64,000 nucleotides of DNA from Prevotella sp. E9-3 (GCF_022024015.1 NZ_CP091786.1:3596001-3660000), one strand, 5' to 3'. Positions 42,301 through 52,182 are shown, counted from the stretch's first letter. Notes: a model not told the origin generated them from the sequence alone. Numbers and translations are program-made.

Positions 42301-42465
42301 TTAGATTCCCATCATAAAAAACGCCCAAATAATATAGAAAAAGGCCAGCAGTATCAGCACGCCGATAATCCACTTCACGATTCTGTCACCTTGTTTAGCC
42401 TGCTTTTCCTCGTAGGCTCTCTGCTTAGCATTCAGATGCTTTTCTTCTTGATTCTTCTTAGACAT
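42301..42465 (-). CDS. 54-aa single-pass membrane protein
   Basis: A short gene below the usual length cut-off. The product starts SKKNQEEKHLNAKQRAYEEK, with a charged N-terminal half, and ends with one transmembrane helix (WIIGVLILLAFFYIIWAFF). Its stop lies four bases before the CYTH start. Small membrane proteins of this layout are common in Bacteroidales; function unknown. Support comes from the tight spacing and clean topology. Confidence 0.6.
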   Translation of the reverse strand: MSKKNQEEKHLNAKQRAYEEKQAKQGDRIVKWIIGVLILLAFFYIIWAFFMMGI

Positions 42466-42473
42466 AATATTAG

Positions 42474-42590
42474 TCCCCTAAATTAGGGGGTGGGGGTCTG
42501 AACAAGCGTAACTCAGACTTATTAAAGGTTAATATAATTTTATTGGGAGTCTGCGCTTGTTCAGGCTCCCGCCTCCTATTCAGAGGTTTT
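42474..42590. repeat. CCCCTAA foldback element, copy 2
   Basis: Shares with copy 1 (33261-33451) the start CCCCTAAATTAGGGGG, then TGGGGGTCTGAACAAGCG, a GGTTAATA middle and CTGCGCTTGTTCAGGC. It fills the gap between the 54-aa gene and prfB and reaches the prfB stop codon. Confidence 0.82.
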
Positions 42591-43710
42591 ATGCTTCGTC
42601 ATTTACCGGGAACTCCATCAAGTAGGCCTTGATAAAGCCATCGAGTTTGCCGTTCATCACACCATCTACATCCGAAGTCTGATAGTTGGTACGATGGTCT
42701 TTCACTCGTTTATCATCGAACACATAGGAACGAATCTGTGAGCCCCACTCAATTTTCTTCTTGCCGGCTTCAATTTTGGCCTGTGCCTCCAGACGTTTCT
42801 TCATGGCACGGTCGTAGAGTTGTGAACGCAGCAAAGCCATTGCACGCTCCTTGTTCTTCGGCTGGTCGCGAGTCTCGGTATTCTCAATAAGGATTTCTTC
42901 CGATTCGCCTGTATCGGGATCGGTGTACCAATAGCGCAAGCGGACACCCGACTCCACCTTGTTCACGTTCTGACCACCGGCACCGCTTGAACGGAAAGTA
43001 TCCCATGAAAGTTTGGCAGGATCAACATATACTTCGATAGTATCATCTACCAGTGGAGAAACGAATACTGAGGCGAAAGAGGTCATACGCTTACCCTGTG
43101 CGTTGTAAGGAGAAACACGCACCAAACGATGCACGCCATTCTCAGATTTCAGGAAACCATAGGCATACTCTCCACCCTCTATCTGCATGGTCACACTCTT
43201 GATTCCGGCATCTTCGCCATCAAGCAGTGAACTGATAGTCACCTTATAGCCATGAGCCTCAGCCCAGCGCATATACATACGCATCAGCATCTGTGCCCAG
43301 TCTTGTGCCTCAGTACCACCTGCACCGCTATTGATTTTCAGTACACAGTCCATCGGGTCTTCCTTCTGGCGCAACATGTTCATCAACTCCAGTTCCTCAA
43401 TAGCAGCAATAGCCTGTTCATAGTCGTGGTCAACCTCTTCTTCGGTGACCATCTCTTCTTTATAGAAATCAAAAGCCAGTTGCAACTCATCTGCCTTGGC
43501 GCGACAGTCGTGATAGCCGTCTATCCATTTCTTGATAGACTTAACTTTCTTCATTTGTTCCTCGGCACGCTTAGGATCCTCCCAAAAGTCGGGAGCCTGC
43601 GTACGGAGGTCTTCTTCCTCAAACTCTATCTTCTTCTCGTCGATACGAAGATAGTGGTTCAGCTTATCTACTCTTTCGAGTACTTCTTTCAGTTGATCTT
43701 GTGTAATCAT
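42589..43710 (-). CDS. prfB: Peptide chain release factor 2
   Basis: A 373-aa release factor for UGA and UAA stops. The GGQ motif is in FRSSGAGGQNVNKVESG. The codon-reading tripeptide region reads RVSPYNAQGKRMTSF, with SPY where Escherichia coli RF2 has SPF. The frame is continuous: at the place of the +1 programmed frameshift (TATCTT-TGA-C in E. coli) the sequence is TATCTTCGTATCGAC. So there is no frameshift control here. It is followed by the copy-2 foldback and preceded by fadD with a 6-bp gap. Confidence 0.96.
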   Translation of the reverse strand: MITQDQLKEVLERVDKLNHYLRIDEKKIEFEEEDLRTQAPDFWEDPKRAEEQMKKVKSIKKWIDGYHDCRAKADELQLAFDFYKEEMVTEEEVDHDYEQAIAAIEELELMNMLRQKEDPMDCVLKINSGAGGTEAQDWAQMLMRMYMRWAEAHGYKVTISSLLDGEDAGIKSVTMQIEGGEYAYGFLKSENGVHRLVRVSPYNAQGKRMTSFASVFVSPLVDDTIEVYVDPAKLSWDTFRSSGAGGQNVNKVESGVRLRYWYTDPDTGESEEILIENTETRDQPKNKERAMALLRSQLYDRAMKKRLEAQAKIEAGKKKIEWGSQIRSYVFDDKRVKDHRTNYQTSDVDGVMNGKLDGFIKAYLMEFPVNDEA

Positions 43711-43716
43711 AGAATC

Positions 43717-45525
43717 TTATTCGTACATGCGCTCAATTTCCTTTTTATAGTTCTCGTTAAGCACACGGCGCTTGATTTTCAGCGTGTTTGTAAGTTCGCC
43801 GCGCTCCAGAGAGAAGGGATGAGGCAGGAGTGTAAAGCGTTTCACCTGCTCGTAGTGGGCCAGTTGCTGCTGAAGGGTGTCGATACGTTCCATCAGCATC
43901 TGGTGAATCTTTTCGTTTTCACAGAGGTCTTCACGGCTATTGAAAGGAATATCATGCTCACGGGCATATTCCTCCAAAAGGGGATAGACCGGGATGATGA
44001 GTGCCGAAACGAACTTGCGCTGGTCGGCAATGATAGCAATCTGGTCAATATACTTATCGACCAGCAGCTTTGACTCAATCATCTGTGGAGCAATATATTT
44101 ACCGTTAGAGGTCTTGAAAAGGTCCTTGATACGCTCTTTGAGGAACAACTCACCATTCTGGATAAAGCCAGAGTCACCTGTCTTGAAATATCCATCGGCA
44201 GTGAAGGCCTCACGAGTCAGTTCTTCACGATTATAATAGCCACGGGTGATGGTAGGGCCTTTCAGCAATATCTCGCCTTCCTCACTGATTTTCACATCGA
44301 GTCCATCAATAGGATAACCCACTGAGCCTACTGTGAAAGGTTTTCCGATATGATTACAGCTCACGGTGGCCAAACTTTCGGTAAGTCCGTAGCCTACATC
44401 CATGGTTATACCAATAGAATGCACAAACTCCTCAACATGACGGTTTACAGTAGCACCAGCAGTGGGAAAAAAATGAGCATTCTCAAGCCCCAACTCCTTG
44501 CGAACCAGCGAGAATACAGTCTTGTTCAGCATCTCATATTCCAGATGCAAAGCCATTGGCGGGCGTTTTCCACAAGCCAGATATTCGATATTGTGCTTAC
44601 GGCCTACGTTCAATGCATGCTTGAACAGTTTGCGCTGGAACACACCGCTGGTCTCAATTTTCTCTTGTACGCCCTGATATACCTTCTCCCAAAAACGGGG
44701 AACTGACGACATACAGGTGGGATGAGTTTCGCGCATTGACTGCTGGACCTCCATCGGACGGGTGTTCACAATCAGTCGGGCACCTACTGTGATACAAAGA
44801 ATCTTCCAGGCCTTCTCGAAAATATGAGTGAAGGGCAGGAAGTTCATCACACGATCATTTTCAGTAACAGGTACACACTTATGGTTGGCCTCGAAAGCAG
44901 CATGATACTGACTGTGACTGAGAATCACACCTTTCGAATCGCCTGTAGTACCACTGGTATAAAGGATATTTGCTATTTCGTCGAATGATGCTTTTTGCTG
45001 AAGTGCATCCACTTCCGTCTGTCTGGGCAAACCTTCGCCCAACTTCAGGAAATCGTCGAAATGCATGGCAGTCTGGTCGTTTTCGTCAATATGAACGGCA
45101 GGATCGAAAACTATAATTTTTTCCAACGACTTGCACATAGCAAACACACGGCGCGCCTTGTCGTACTGTTCCTGTTCGCCAACAAAGAGGAAACGCACCT
45201 TGGCATCACTAATCATAAACTGTATTTGCTGTTCGGAACTGGTGGCATAAAAAGGAATTGTGACAGCACGGATGCCCCAAGCTCCAAAGTCGGTAAACAG
45301 ATACTGGACGGTGTTCTGCGAGAACACACCTACATTTTCCTGCACCTTTATTCCCAGATTCAGCATGGCGTTGGAGGTCTTCTTGACAATTGCCGAGAAC
45401 TCATTCCAAGAATACGATTTCCATTGCGTACCGCCAAATTCTTTATAAATCAGGGCTTCACGATCTCCTAACTGAGCTGCTACATCATGAACGAGACGTG
45501 ATAGGTGCGAATTGATTTGTTGCAT
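43717..45525 (-). CDS. Long-chain acyl-CoA synthetase (AMP-binding)
   Basis: A 602-aa enzyme that activates fatty acids to acyl-CoA with ATP. The P-loop-like motif NILYTSGTTGDSKGVILSH (about 187-205), GYGLTESLATVSCN and the hinge region YFKTGDSGFIQNGELFLKERIKDLFKTSNGKYIAP are typical of FadD15-type long-chain synthetases. It lies 6 bp upstream of prfB on the same strand, so the two may share a transcript. It has its own -7 box (45557). Confidence 0.93.
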   Translation of the reverse strand: MQQINSHLSRLVHDVAAQLGDREALIYKEFGGTQWKSYSWNEFSAIVKKTSNAMLNLGIKVQENVGVFSQNTVQYLFTDFGAWGIRAVTIPFYATSSEQQIQFMISDAKVRFLFVGEQEQYDKARRVFAMCKSLEKIIVFDPAVHIDENDQTAMHFDDFLKLGEGLPRQTEVDALQQKASFDEIANILYTSGTTGDSKGVILSHSQYHAAFEANHKCVPVTENDRVMNFLPFTHIFEKAWKILCITVGARLIVNTRPMEVQQSMRETHPTCMSSVPRFWEKVYQGVQEKIETSGVFQRKLFKHALNVGRKHNIEYLACGKRPPMALHLEYEMLNKTVFSLVRKELGLENAHFFPTAGATVNRHVEEFVHSIGITMDVGYGLTESLATVSCNHIGKPFTVGSVGYPIDGLDVKISEEGEILLKGPTITRGYYNREELTREAFTADGYFKTGDSGFIQNGELFLKERIKDLFKTSNGKYIAPQMIESKLLVDKYIDQIAIIADQRKFVSALIIPVYPLLEEYAREHDIPFNSREDLCENEKIHQMLMERIDTLQQQLAHYEQVKRFTLLPHPFSLERGELTNTLKIKRRVLNENYKKEIERMYE

Positions 45526-45556
45526 ATTATTGAAACTTTTAATAATATATTAAGTG

Positions 45557-45564
45557 CAAAATTA
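45557..45564 (-). promoter_or_regulatory. -7 promoter box of the acyl-CoA synthetase
   Basis: TAATTTTG on the minus strand, 32 bp before the start. Confidence 0.5.
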
Positions 45565-45638
45565 CTGCAATTTATGCAGAAATCCAAATTTAGCATTAAA
45601 TTGTTTTGAAAATTTATGGCTTTTTGATTGCTTCATTG

Positions 45639-45646
45639 TATCTTTG
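45639..45646 (+). promoter_or_regulatory. -7 promoter box of the hybrid sensor gene
   Basis: TATCTTTG ends 5 bp before the GTG start at 45652, so the message would be leaderless or nearly so if this box is used. Confidence 0.45.
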
Positions 45647-45651
45647 CAAAC

Positions 45652-48600
45652 GTGAAACGACTTATCTTTACTTATCTACTATTAACCTTTTTTGTTTTTG
45701 CTCAGGCACAAACAAATATTCACCAACGTCAATTAACAATGGATGATGGCCTGTTGGCCAATTCCGTCACACAGATAGTTCAGGACAACCGCGGTTTTCT
45801 CTGGATAGGCACCGCCAACGGTCTGTCGAGATACGATGGCGTGAGCATCGAGAACTACCGACTCTCCGAACTTGATGCCACCCACGGCGTAAATGCACTG
45901 TTAGCGCTTAATGACGGTGACCTGCTGATAGGTACCCGACAGACGGTCTATCAATTCAGTTTCGACACTGAGGAGTTCACTGCTCTTCCTTTTGAGGATA
46001 CGCTCAACGTTTCGTCTCTGGCCACTGATTTCGACGGCAACCTGTGGATTGCCACCCACAACCAAGGAGTTGTGCGATATAACAAGAAGGAAGAACTGGT
46101 TCAGGAATATCATCTGTATGAGGTTTCCGATGATGTCGATATGATCTATGCAGACAACGACAATCAGATTTGGGCATTGAGTAAGGATGGTGTGGTTCCA
46201 CTATGGCGCCTCGACAAGTTGACTGACACTTTCTCACCTGCCAACCTATTGTCGGCCTCACCCAACAGCATCACAATGCTGCAAACCAGTGACAAGCGTT
46301 TATGGCTGGGTACTTGGGAACATGGTATCATGCTCATTCACGACGATGGCTCGTTGGAGCCCATGCCTATTCCTACCGGCGGTCATTGTCAGCATATACG
46401 CACTTTATTTGAACTATCGCCCACCCAACTGCTATTAGGCTGCGACGACGGACTATGGGTCTTCGACACCCAACTGCACACCTACAATCTCTACACTCCA
46501 CAGCGCTTTATACAAGCTATCACCCGTGACCACGAAGGCGGTTTGTGGATAGGAACAATGCACAATGGCGTAACCTATCTCTCCCCCATTGCCCATCGTT
46601 TCAGTCACTCGCCCGTTGGCCTTACTGCCCATTTCTGTGAAGACCGGTATGGCAATCTATGGGTGACCCGCGAACACGGCGGACTGGACTGTTATCGCAA
46701 TCATCATCTCGTAGAGACATTCAACACATCCAGACTCGACGGTCTTAGCATCCACTCACTCTGTGCCGATGGCAGCAACCTTTGGATTGGCACTTATAGC
46801 GATGGTGTCTATCAGTTCTCGCCCACAACGGGAAGACTGCGTCATTATGAGACGACCAACGACGAACAGAGTCTTTACGATCCGAACTCCTGCACACTAC
46901 TACGCGACAGGAAAGGCCGCATCTGGGTGGCCACCATGCAGGGACTGTGCGTCTATAACCCCAACACCGACCGTTTTGAGCGTAAAGCCGCAGTGGCATC
47001 AGTGCCCATAGATATTGACGAGGACAGCAAGGGACGCCTTTGGATCTCGACACAAGGCAACGGTATCTGGCGCTACGATAAGAATAATGGCAGTATCAAG
47101 CATTTCCGTCGTGATGGCAGAAATGAGGCTACACTCAGCGACAACATCGTCAACAGCACCATTATCGACAGCAATGGAACTCTTTGGGCTGGCACCCAGA
47201 ACGGTCTTTGCCATTTCGACGAAAAGAATGACTGTTTCAGACGCGTCAAGCTCGGTGTGCCACGACAAGTGGTGTCGGCCATTATTGAAGATCAAGGTGC
47301 GTTGTGGCTCTCAGGTGATTTCGGTATTCTGCGCTATCAAGAGGGTAAGAACTTACAACGTTTCACCCGACAGGACGGACTCGGAAGTGAAAAGTTCCAG
47401 CCAAACTCAGCCTGGAAAGCCAACGACGGATGCATCTATTTCGGCAACATCAGTGGCATTGACTCTTTCTATCCCTACCAAATCAAAGTGAATCAGCATG
47501 CACCAGCTGTATTCATCACCGGACTTGAAATCAACAACCAGCGTGTCGATATCGGCGGCTGGCATCTACCCATCGTCTTTGAGAAGCTGAAACAACTTGA
47601 TATTTGGTACAATGACCGCATGTTCAGTCTTTCGTTTGCCTCACTGAGCTATTGCTCGCCTGAAAAAAACATGTATGCTTACAAACTGGAAGGCTTTGAC
47701 AAAGACTGGAACTTTGTTGGCAACACTCAAAAAGTCACCTACACCAATCTTCCTGCCGGAAAATACACATTCTTAGTCCGTGGTACGAACAATGACGGTA
47801 TCTGGTCGGAGAATATCACTTCTTTACCCATAGAAGTGCACCCGCCCTACTGGTTGTCCACTTATGCAAAGATATTCTATGTCATCCTGTTCATCGTACT
47901 CGTCACTGGTTTCATCCGTTTCCGTCTGTTCCTGACTGAACGCCGCCACCGTAAGGAGATTGCCCTGCTGAATGAAGCCAAGAAGGAAGAGATGCGTGTA
48001 GCACGCATAGAGTTCTTCACCATGATAGCCCATGAGATCCGGACACCTGTTTCACTCATCATCGGTCCGTTGGAAACGCTGAAAGAGAAACTGAAAACCT
48101 ATCTCTACAATCATTCTGTGAACACTGAGGAACTGGACTTCCAGGAACTGAAAGGTACCCTACAGGTTATCGACCGCAACGCCAACCGACTGTTGGAGCT
48201 GATCAACCAGCTCTTGGATTTCCGTAAGGTAGAACAGCACCGTATGGAGATGAATTTCAGCCCACAGAATATCCGACAACTCCTACAGTCGGTAGCCGAC
48301 AACTTCAGCACGGCCCTCAAAACACAAGGTCTGAAGTTCAGCGTTAGTCTGCCCGACAGTCAGTTTACAGCCTCGGTGGACCGCGAAGCCATTGTCAAGG
48401 TGGTCACCAACCTGCTGTCGAATGCCCAGAAATACACACATAGCTCTATTGAGTTGTGCAGTAAACCACTCCCCGACGGCAAACATTTCAGTATCGCCGT
48501 TTACGACGATGGTGAAGGCATTGCCAAGGAAGACCTGAAGAATATTTTCGATCCTTTCTTCCAAGGCCGGAACAACAAGCCGGGAACAGGTATTGGTCTG

Positions 48601-49227
48601 AACATCGTCAAGCATGTCGTGGAACAACATCACGGAACAATCGACATCCAATCCGAACCTGGCAAAGGTACCCGTTTCACGATTATCCTACCCATCGCCC
48701 AAGACTTCAACAGCGACAGCAAGGCAGTAGATTCTCCATCAGAGAAAAACGATGTTTCTCCTGCTATAGTCGAACAGAAAAAAGACGAGAAACCCACCAT
48801 GCTTATTGTTGATGACAACGAAGATATGCTTACCTTCCTCGTTACAACTTTCATGGACAATTTCGAGACCATCGCTGCCCACGACGGCAATGAGGCACTA
48901 CAGATTCTGAAAGAGAGTCTGGTGGTAAAAGACGGTCAGACCCCCACTTCGACCGTTGACATCATTATCAGCGACTGGATGATGCCTGATACCGACGGCA
49001 TCGAACTGTGCAGTAGCATACGTCAGAACACTGCCACCAAGCACATTCCTTTCATCCTGCTCACCGCCAAGACAGATAGTGATTCGAAAGTTCGTGCCAT
49101 GGAGGCCGGTGTCGATGCCTATATTGAGAAACCTTTCGCCGTCAAATATTTAGAGGCCTGCATCCATAATTTACTAAATCGCAAGCCTCAAACAGACGGA
49201 CTTTTAAGTAAAAACAACTTAAAATAG
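45652..49227 (+). CDS. Propeller-type hybrid histidine kinase / response regulator without HTH output
   Basis: A 1191-aa inner-membrane sensor. A signal peptide (KRLIFTYLLLTFFVFAQAQ) precedes two periplasmic seven-bladed propellers (repeats like GFLWIGTANGLSRYDG) and a Y_Y_Y domain (about 630-740). One membrane helix lies near 745-765. The cytosolic part has HisKA (FFTMIAHEIRTPVSLIIGPLE), HATPase (NLLSNAQKYT, GTGIGLNIVKHVVE) and a receiver (MLIVDDNEDM, IISDWMMPDTDG). Hybrid two-component systems of Bacteroidetes usually add an AraC HTH; this protein stops right after the receiver. GTG 45652 gives the signal peptide; no ATG fits. It is not next to a polysaccharide locus. Confidence 0.9.
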   Translation: MKRLIFTYLLLTFFVFAQAQTNIHQRQLTMDDGLLANSVTQIVQDNRGFLWIGTANGLSRYDGVSIENYRLSELDATHGVNALLALNDGDLLIGTRQTVYQFSFDTEEFTALPFEDTLNVSSLATDFDGNLWIATHNQGVVRYNKKEELVQEYHLYEVSDDVDMIYADNDNQIWALSKDGVVPLWRLDKLTDTFSPANLLSASPNSITMLQTSDKRLWLGTWEHGIMLIHDDGSLEPMPIPTGGHCQHIRTLFELSPTQLLLGCDDGLWVFDTQLHTYNLYTPQRFIQAITRDHEGGLWIGTMHNGVTYLSPIAHRFSHSPVGLTAHFCEDRYGNLWVTREHGGLDCYRNHHLVETFNTSRLDGLSIHSLCADGSNLWIGTYSDGVYQFSPTTGRLRHYETTNDEQSLYDPNSCTLLRDRKGRIWVATMQGLCVYNPNTDRFERKAAVASVPIDIDEDSKGRLWISTQGNGIWRYDKNNGSIKHFRRDGRNEATLSDNIVNSTIIDSNGTLWAGTQNGLCHFDEKNDCFRRVKLGVPRQVVSAIIEDQGALWLSGDFGILRYQEGKNLQRFTRQDGLGSEKFQPNSAWKANDGCIYFGNISGIDSFYPYQIKVNQHAPAVFITGLEINNQRVDIGGWHLPIVFEKLKQLDIWYNDRMFSLSFASLSYCSPEKNMYAYKLEGFDKDWNFVGNTQKVTYTNLPAGKYTFLVRGTNNDGIWSENITSLPIEVHPPYWLSTYAKIFYVILFIVLVTGFIRFRLFLTERRHRKEIALLNEAKKEEMRVARIEFFTMIAHEIRTPVSLIIGPLETLKEKLKTYLYNHSVNTEELDFQELKGTLQVIDRNANRLLELINQLLDFRKVEQHRMEMNFSPQNIRQLLQSVADNFSTALKTQGLKFSVSLPDSQFTASVDREAIVKVVTNLLSNAQKYTHSSIELCSKPLPDGKHFSIAVYDDGEGIAKEDLKNIFDPFFQGRNNKPGTGIGLNIVKHVVEQHHGTIDIQSEPGKGTRFTIILPIAQDFNSDSKAVDSPSEKNDVSPAIVEQKKDEKPTMLIVDDNEDMLTFLVTTFMDNFETIAAHDGNEALQILKESLVVKDGQTPTSTVDIIISDWMMPDTDGIELCSSIRQNTATKHIPFILLTAKTDSDSKVRAMEAGVDAYIEKPFAVKYLEACIHNLLNRKPQTDGLLSKNNLK

Positions 49228-49292
49228 AAGCCATTATGATATTTTTTATTTAATAAAATGGTGAAAAAGGCCACTTTTTGCAGATTTGTGCG

Positions 49293-49300
49293 TAAATTTG
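49293..49300 (+). promoter_or_regulatory. -7 promoter box of the DUF6242-like gene
   Basis: TAAATTTG, with the predicted start near 49305, places translation at 49328 rather than at the earlier open codons. Confidence 0.45.
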
Positions 49301-49327
49301 CAGCCGAATTATAATTCAACTGATCAG

Positions 49328-50656
49328 ATGAAAAAATATCACTATGTGTTCGGCATGCTGTTGTCGATGTCTATCACCCTCTCTTCTTGCCTGGGCGAAG
49401 GTAGTTCTGAGGTCTCTCTCTACGACGATGCCGTCATCACCAGTTTTACACTTGGCACACTAACCCAATACAAACCCGGTACAGATGAGGTTGTTACTAC
49501 CTTTTCCGGTTCAACATACCCCATGTCTATTGACCAGCTCAATGGTCGTATTTTCAACCGCACTCCCCTGCCTGTGGGCACTCGTATCAACGATGTGCTC
49601 TGCACTATTGGCACTTTGAACAATGGCGCCGTGGCTCTTCAGAATCTTACCGATGAATATTTCAACTGGCACAATTCTTCAGTGGGCGTAGATTTCTCAA
49701 AAGATTCTACACGCACCTTCAGAATTTTTGCCTCCGATGCTTCATGCTACCGCGACTATAAAGTAAAGATTACCGTTTCCAGCAGCGAAGGCACTAATTT
49801 CAGCTGGGGGGATCCCGTTGCCGACACCACCCTTTTGAAAGGATTCAGCGACATGCGCCTTGTGGCTATCAGCGGAAAACGTATGCTGGCACTTTGTGGC
49901 GATGGCAGTCAGACGGTAGTACGCACCTCTGCCGACAATGGCACTACTTGGAACGATCCTTCCACTGCTCCCGCCCTTGCCGACAGTGCCTGGGCCAGCG
50001 CTGTCGTAAAGGACAGCACCCTGTATTTGCTGAGCAACGGCCTGATTTATTCTACCAAGAACGGTGAGGAATGGAACAGCATCACTGCAGCCCCAGAACT
50101 GAAACAACTGGTGGCCATGAGCACGGGCGAACTGTTTGCCCTGTGCAAGGACAACACCCTTCAGGCCTCGGCCGACAATGGATTGAGCTGGACCCCACAG
50201 ATTTTTGAAGAGGGGCTTTCTGCCGACTCGGCGAAGACACTGCTCAACATAAAAGATATTGCCAGCACCACCTTCAACTACCCGGCCAGCTATCATGCCG
50301 ACTACGTGCTGATGGTGGGCAACAATGGCAACAACACTGTGGTATGGCGCAAGATAGCCCACTACGATCCCATTAAAGCCACTGACACATGGTCGAACAT
50401 TCCACAAGAGGAAATCAATAAGTTCCGCTTGCCAGTTCGTCATCACCTCTCACTGGTACACTTCGATGATACAGTTTTAGCTTTTGCCGATGGCACAAGT
50501 GCATTCCAGACTACCGATCAGGGTATTACCTGGAAAGACAACAGCACTTATGCCCTGCCTCTTGGCGAGCCTATTCGCTGTGTGGCTGTCGATGGCGACG
50601 GTCGTCTGATGGCTATCAGCCAAGGTGGAAAAGTTTATAGAGGCATCAAATACTAA
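49328..50656 (+). CDS. DUF6242-like lipoprotein with sialidase-type repeats
   Basis: A 442-aa lipoprotein; the signal ends ITLSSCLGEG. The N-terminal part (DDAVITSFTLGTL...YPMSIDQLNGRIFN...DPVADTT) looks like a Bacteroides-type surface lipoprotein family that I know as DUF6242. The C-terminal 250 residues have BNR-like turns (RTSADNGTTWNDPS, STKNGEEWNS, FQTTDQGITWKDNS), as in sialidase or sortilin-type propellers. It probably sits on the outer membrane. It starts 100 bp after the hybrid sensor gene with its own promoter. Substrate unknown. Confidence 0.7.
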   Translation: MKKYHYVFGMLLSMSITLSSCLGEGSSEVSLYDDAVITSFTLGTLTQYKPGTDEVVTTFSGSTYPMSIDQLNGRIFNRTPLPVGTRINDVLCTIGTLNNGAVALQNLTDEYFNWHNSSVGVDFSKDSTRTFRIFASDASCYRDYKVKITVSSSEGTNFSWGDPVADTTLLKGFSDMRLVAISGKRMLALCGDGSQTVVRTSADNGTTWNDPSTAPALADSAWASAVVKDSTLYLLSNGLIYSTKNGEEWNSITAAPELKQLVAMSTGELFALCKDNTLQASADNGLSWTPQIFEEGLSADSAKTLLNIKDIASTTFNYPASYHADYVLMVGNNGNNTVVWRKIAHYDPIKATDTWSNIPQEEINKFRLPVRHHLSLVHFDDTVLAFADGTSAFQTTDQGITWKDNSTYALPLGEPIRCVAVDGDGRLMAISQGGKVYRGIKY

Positions 50657-50698
50657 AAAGCTGTTGCCTCGCGTGCACGCATATAAATAAGGTTGAGA

Positions 50699-51409
50699 AT
50701 GGTCAGAAAGTTCATCGTATCCACCGTCGCTTTTTTGATGGCAATAGCCGTTTCAGCACAGGATGAGCCCGAATATCGGCTCGAACTTGGAGCCGGAGCT
50801 GGTCTTGCAGCCTATGAGGGCGATTTCAACGGAAACATTCTCAAAGGGATGAAGCCCATGGGTACAGCGGTGGCAAAATACAAGATGAACCCCCGCATGG
50901 CCTGGGCAGCACTGATAGGCTACGGCAAACTGAAAGGTTCTTCGACCAACGCCGACACCTGGCTTCCCGAACTGAACAAGCATCCTGTCGGTTTCAACAC
51001 CTCGGTGGTCGATGTCACCTTGCGCTATGAGTATAACTTCTGGCCGTTCGGCACAGGGCGCGAATATTATGGTGCCACCCGCATCACACCGTTCATCACC
51101 CTGGGTGTGGGCATGTCTTTCGGCAGTGCCGAAGCTACTAAGGACGGTAACACCGAGAAAGTGTCGTCAGCAGGATTCCAGTTTCCTATCGGACTGGGCA
51201 TGAAATACAAACTGGCCGACCGCTGGAACCTGGCCGTGGAGTGGACCATGCATTTCACCGGCACCGACAAACTCGACGGAAAGGCCGACCCCTACGGCAT
51301 CAAGAGCAGCGGACTGTTCAAGAACACCGACTGCTACAGCATATTAGGCGCCACACTTACCTACGACTTGTGGGCCAAATGTAAAACCTGTCATAACGAC
51401 AGAGAATGA
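50699..51409 (+). CDS. DUF6089-like outer-membrane beta-barrel protein
   Basis: A 236-aa exported protein with signal peptide (VRKFIVSTVAFLMAIAVSAQ). Strands such as YRLELGAGAGLAAYEGDFNG, MAWAALIGYGKLKG and FPIGLGMKYKLADRWNLAVEWTMHF make a small barrel. Its place directly before uppS and bamA is the usual one for this family in Bacteroidales, which hints at a role in outer-membrane assembly. ATG 50699 is used; the earlier TTG adds two residues. The uppS start is 15 bp downstream. Confidence 0.8.
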   Translation: MVRKFIVSTVAFLMAIAVSAQDEPEYRLELGAGAGLAAYEGDFNGNILKGMKPMGTAVAKYKMNPRMAWAALIGYGKLKGSSTNADTWLPELNKHPVGFNTSVVDVTLRYEYNFWPFGTGREYYGATRITPFITLGVGMSFGSAEATKDGNTEKVSSAGFQFPIGLGMKYKLADRWNLAVEWTMHFTGTDKLDGKADPYGIKSSGLFKNTDCYSILGATLTYDLWAKCKTCHNDRE

Positions 51410-51423
51410 CCTAATTAGAGAAT

Positions 51424-52155
51424 ATGAATAACGAACTTGACATGAACCGCATACCCCAGCATGTTGCCATCATCATGGATGGTAACGGCCGATGGGCTAC
51501 CGAACGCGGAAAGGAACGCAGTTATGGTCATCAGGCTGGTGTAGAGGCAGTACGCCGCATCACATCGGAATGTACAAGACTGGGCGTAAAATACCTGACG
51601 CTCTATACCTTCTCTACCGAGAACTGGAACCGTCCTGCCGATGAGATTTCAGCCCTGATGGGACTGGTGCTCACTTCGCTCGAAGATGAAATCTTCATGA
51701 AGAACAACGTGCGTTTCCGCGTGATTGGCGATATAAAGCGACTGCCTGCCGAGGTTCAGCAGAAACTGCATGAAACGGAAGAGCATACAGCCAAGAACGA
51801 TGCCATGACCATGGTGGTAGCCCTAAGCTATTCAAGCCGTTGGGAGATTACCAATGCCGTTCGTGAGATTATCAGTGAGAATCCTCAGGAAATCACTGAG
51901 GAGACCATCACCAAGCATCTCACCACCTCGTTCATGCCCGATCCCGACTTACTCATCCGCACTGGTGGAGAATTACGTATATCCAACTACCTGCTGTGGC
52001 AGATAGCCTATTCCGAACTCTATTTCTGTGACACCTACTGGCCCGACTTCAACGAGCAGGAACTGCACAAGGCAATCCGCAGTTTCCAGAGCCGTCAGCG
52101 TCGTTTCGGCAAGACCGAGGCACAGGTGGAAGAAGAAGTGAAGGATGAGAAATGA
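51424..52155 (+). CDS. uppS: Isoprenyl (undecaprenyl diphosphate) synthase
   Basis: A 243-aa cytosolic enzyme that extends farnesyl diphosphate with isopentenyl units to the C55 lipid carrier for cell-wall and O-antigen synthesis. The signature [17 protein letters not shown] holds the catalytic Asp, followed by [22 protein letters not shown] and the C-terminal [26 protein letters not shown]. Start and length fit the family. It begins the uppS-bamA-skp block. Confidence 0.95.
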   Translation: MNNELDMNRIPQHVAIIMDGNGRWATERGKERSYGHQAGVEAVRRITSECTRLGVKYLTLYTFSTENWNRPADEISALMGLVLTSLEDEIFMKNNVRFRVIGDIKRLPAEVQQKLHETEEHTAKNDAMTMVVALSYSSRWEITNAVREIISENPQEITEETITKHLTTSFMPDPDLLIRTGGELRISNYLLWQIAYSELYFCDTYWPDFNEQELHKAIRSFQSRQRRFGKTEAQVEEEVKDEK

Positions 52156-52182
52156 TTCGATATTAGTGAATAATATAAGAAG

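Noticed and set aside
42589..43710. Programmed +1 frameshift in prfB
   Set aside because: The frame is continuous and the CTT-TGA-C site is replaced.
45652..49227. Hybrid sensor as part of a polysaccharide utilisation locus
   Set aside because: No SusC/SusD pair or glycoside hydrolase lies nearby; the GH42 gene is 45 kb away.
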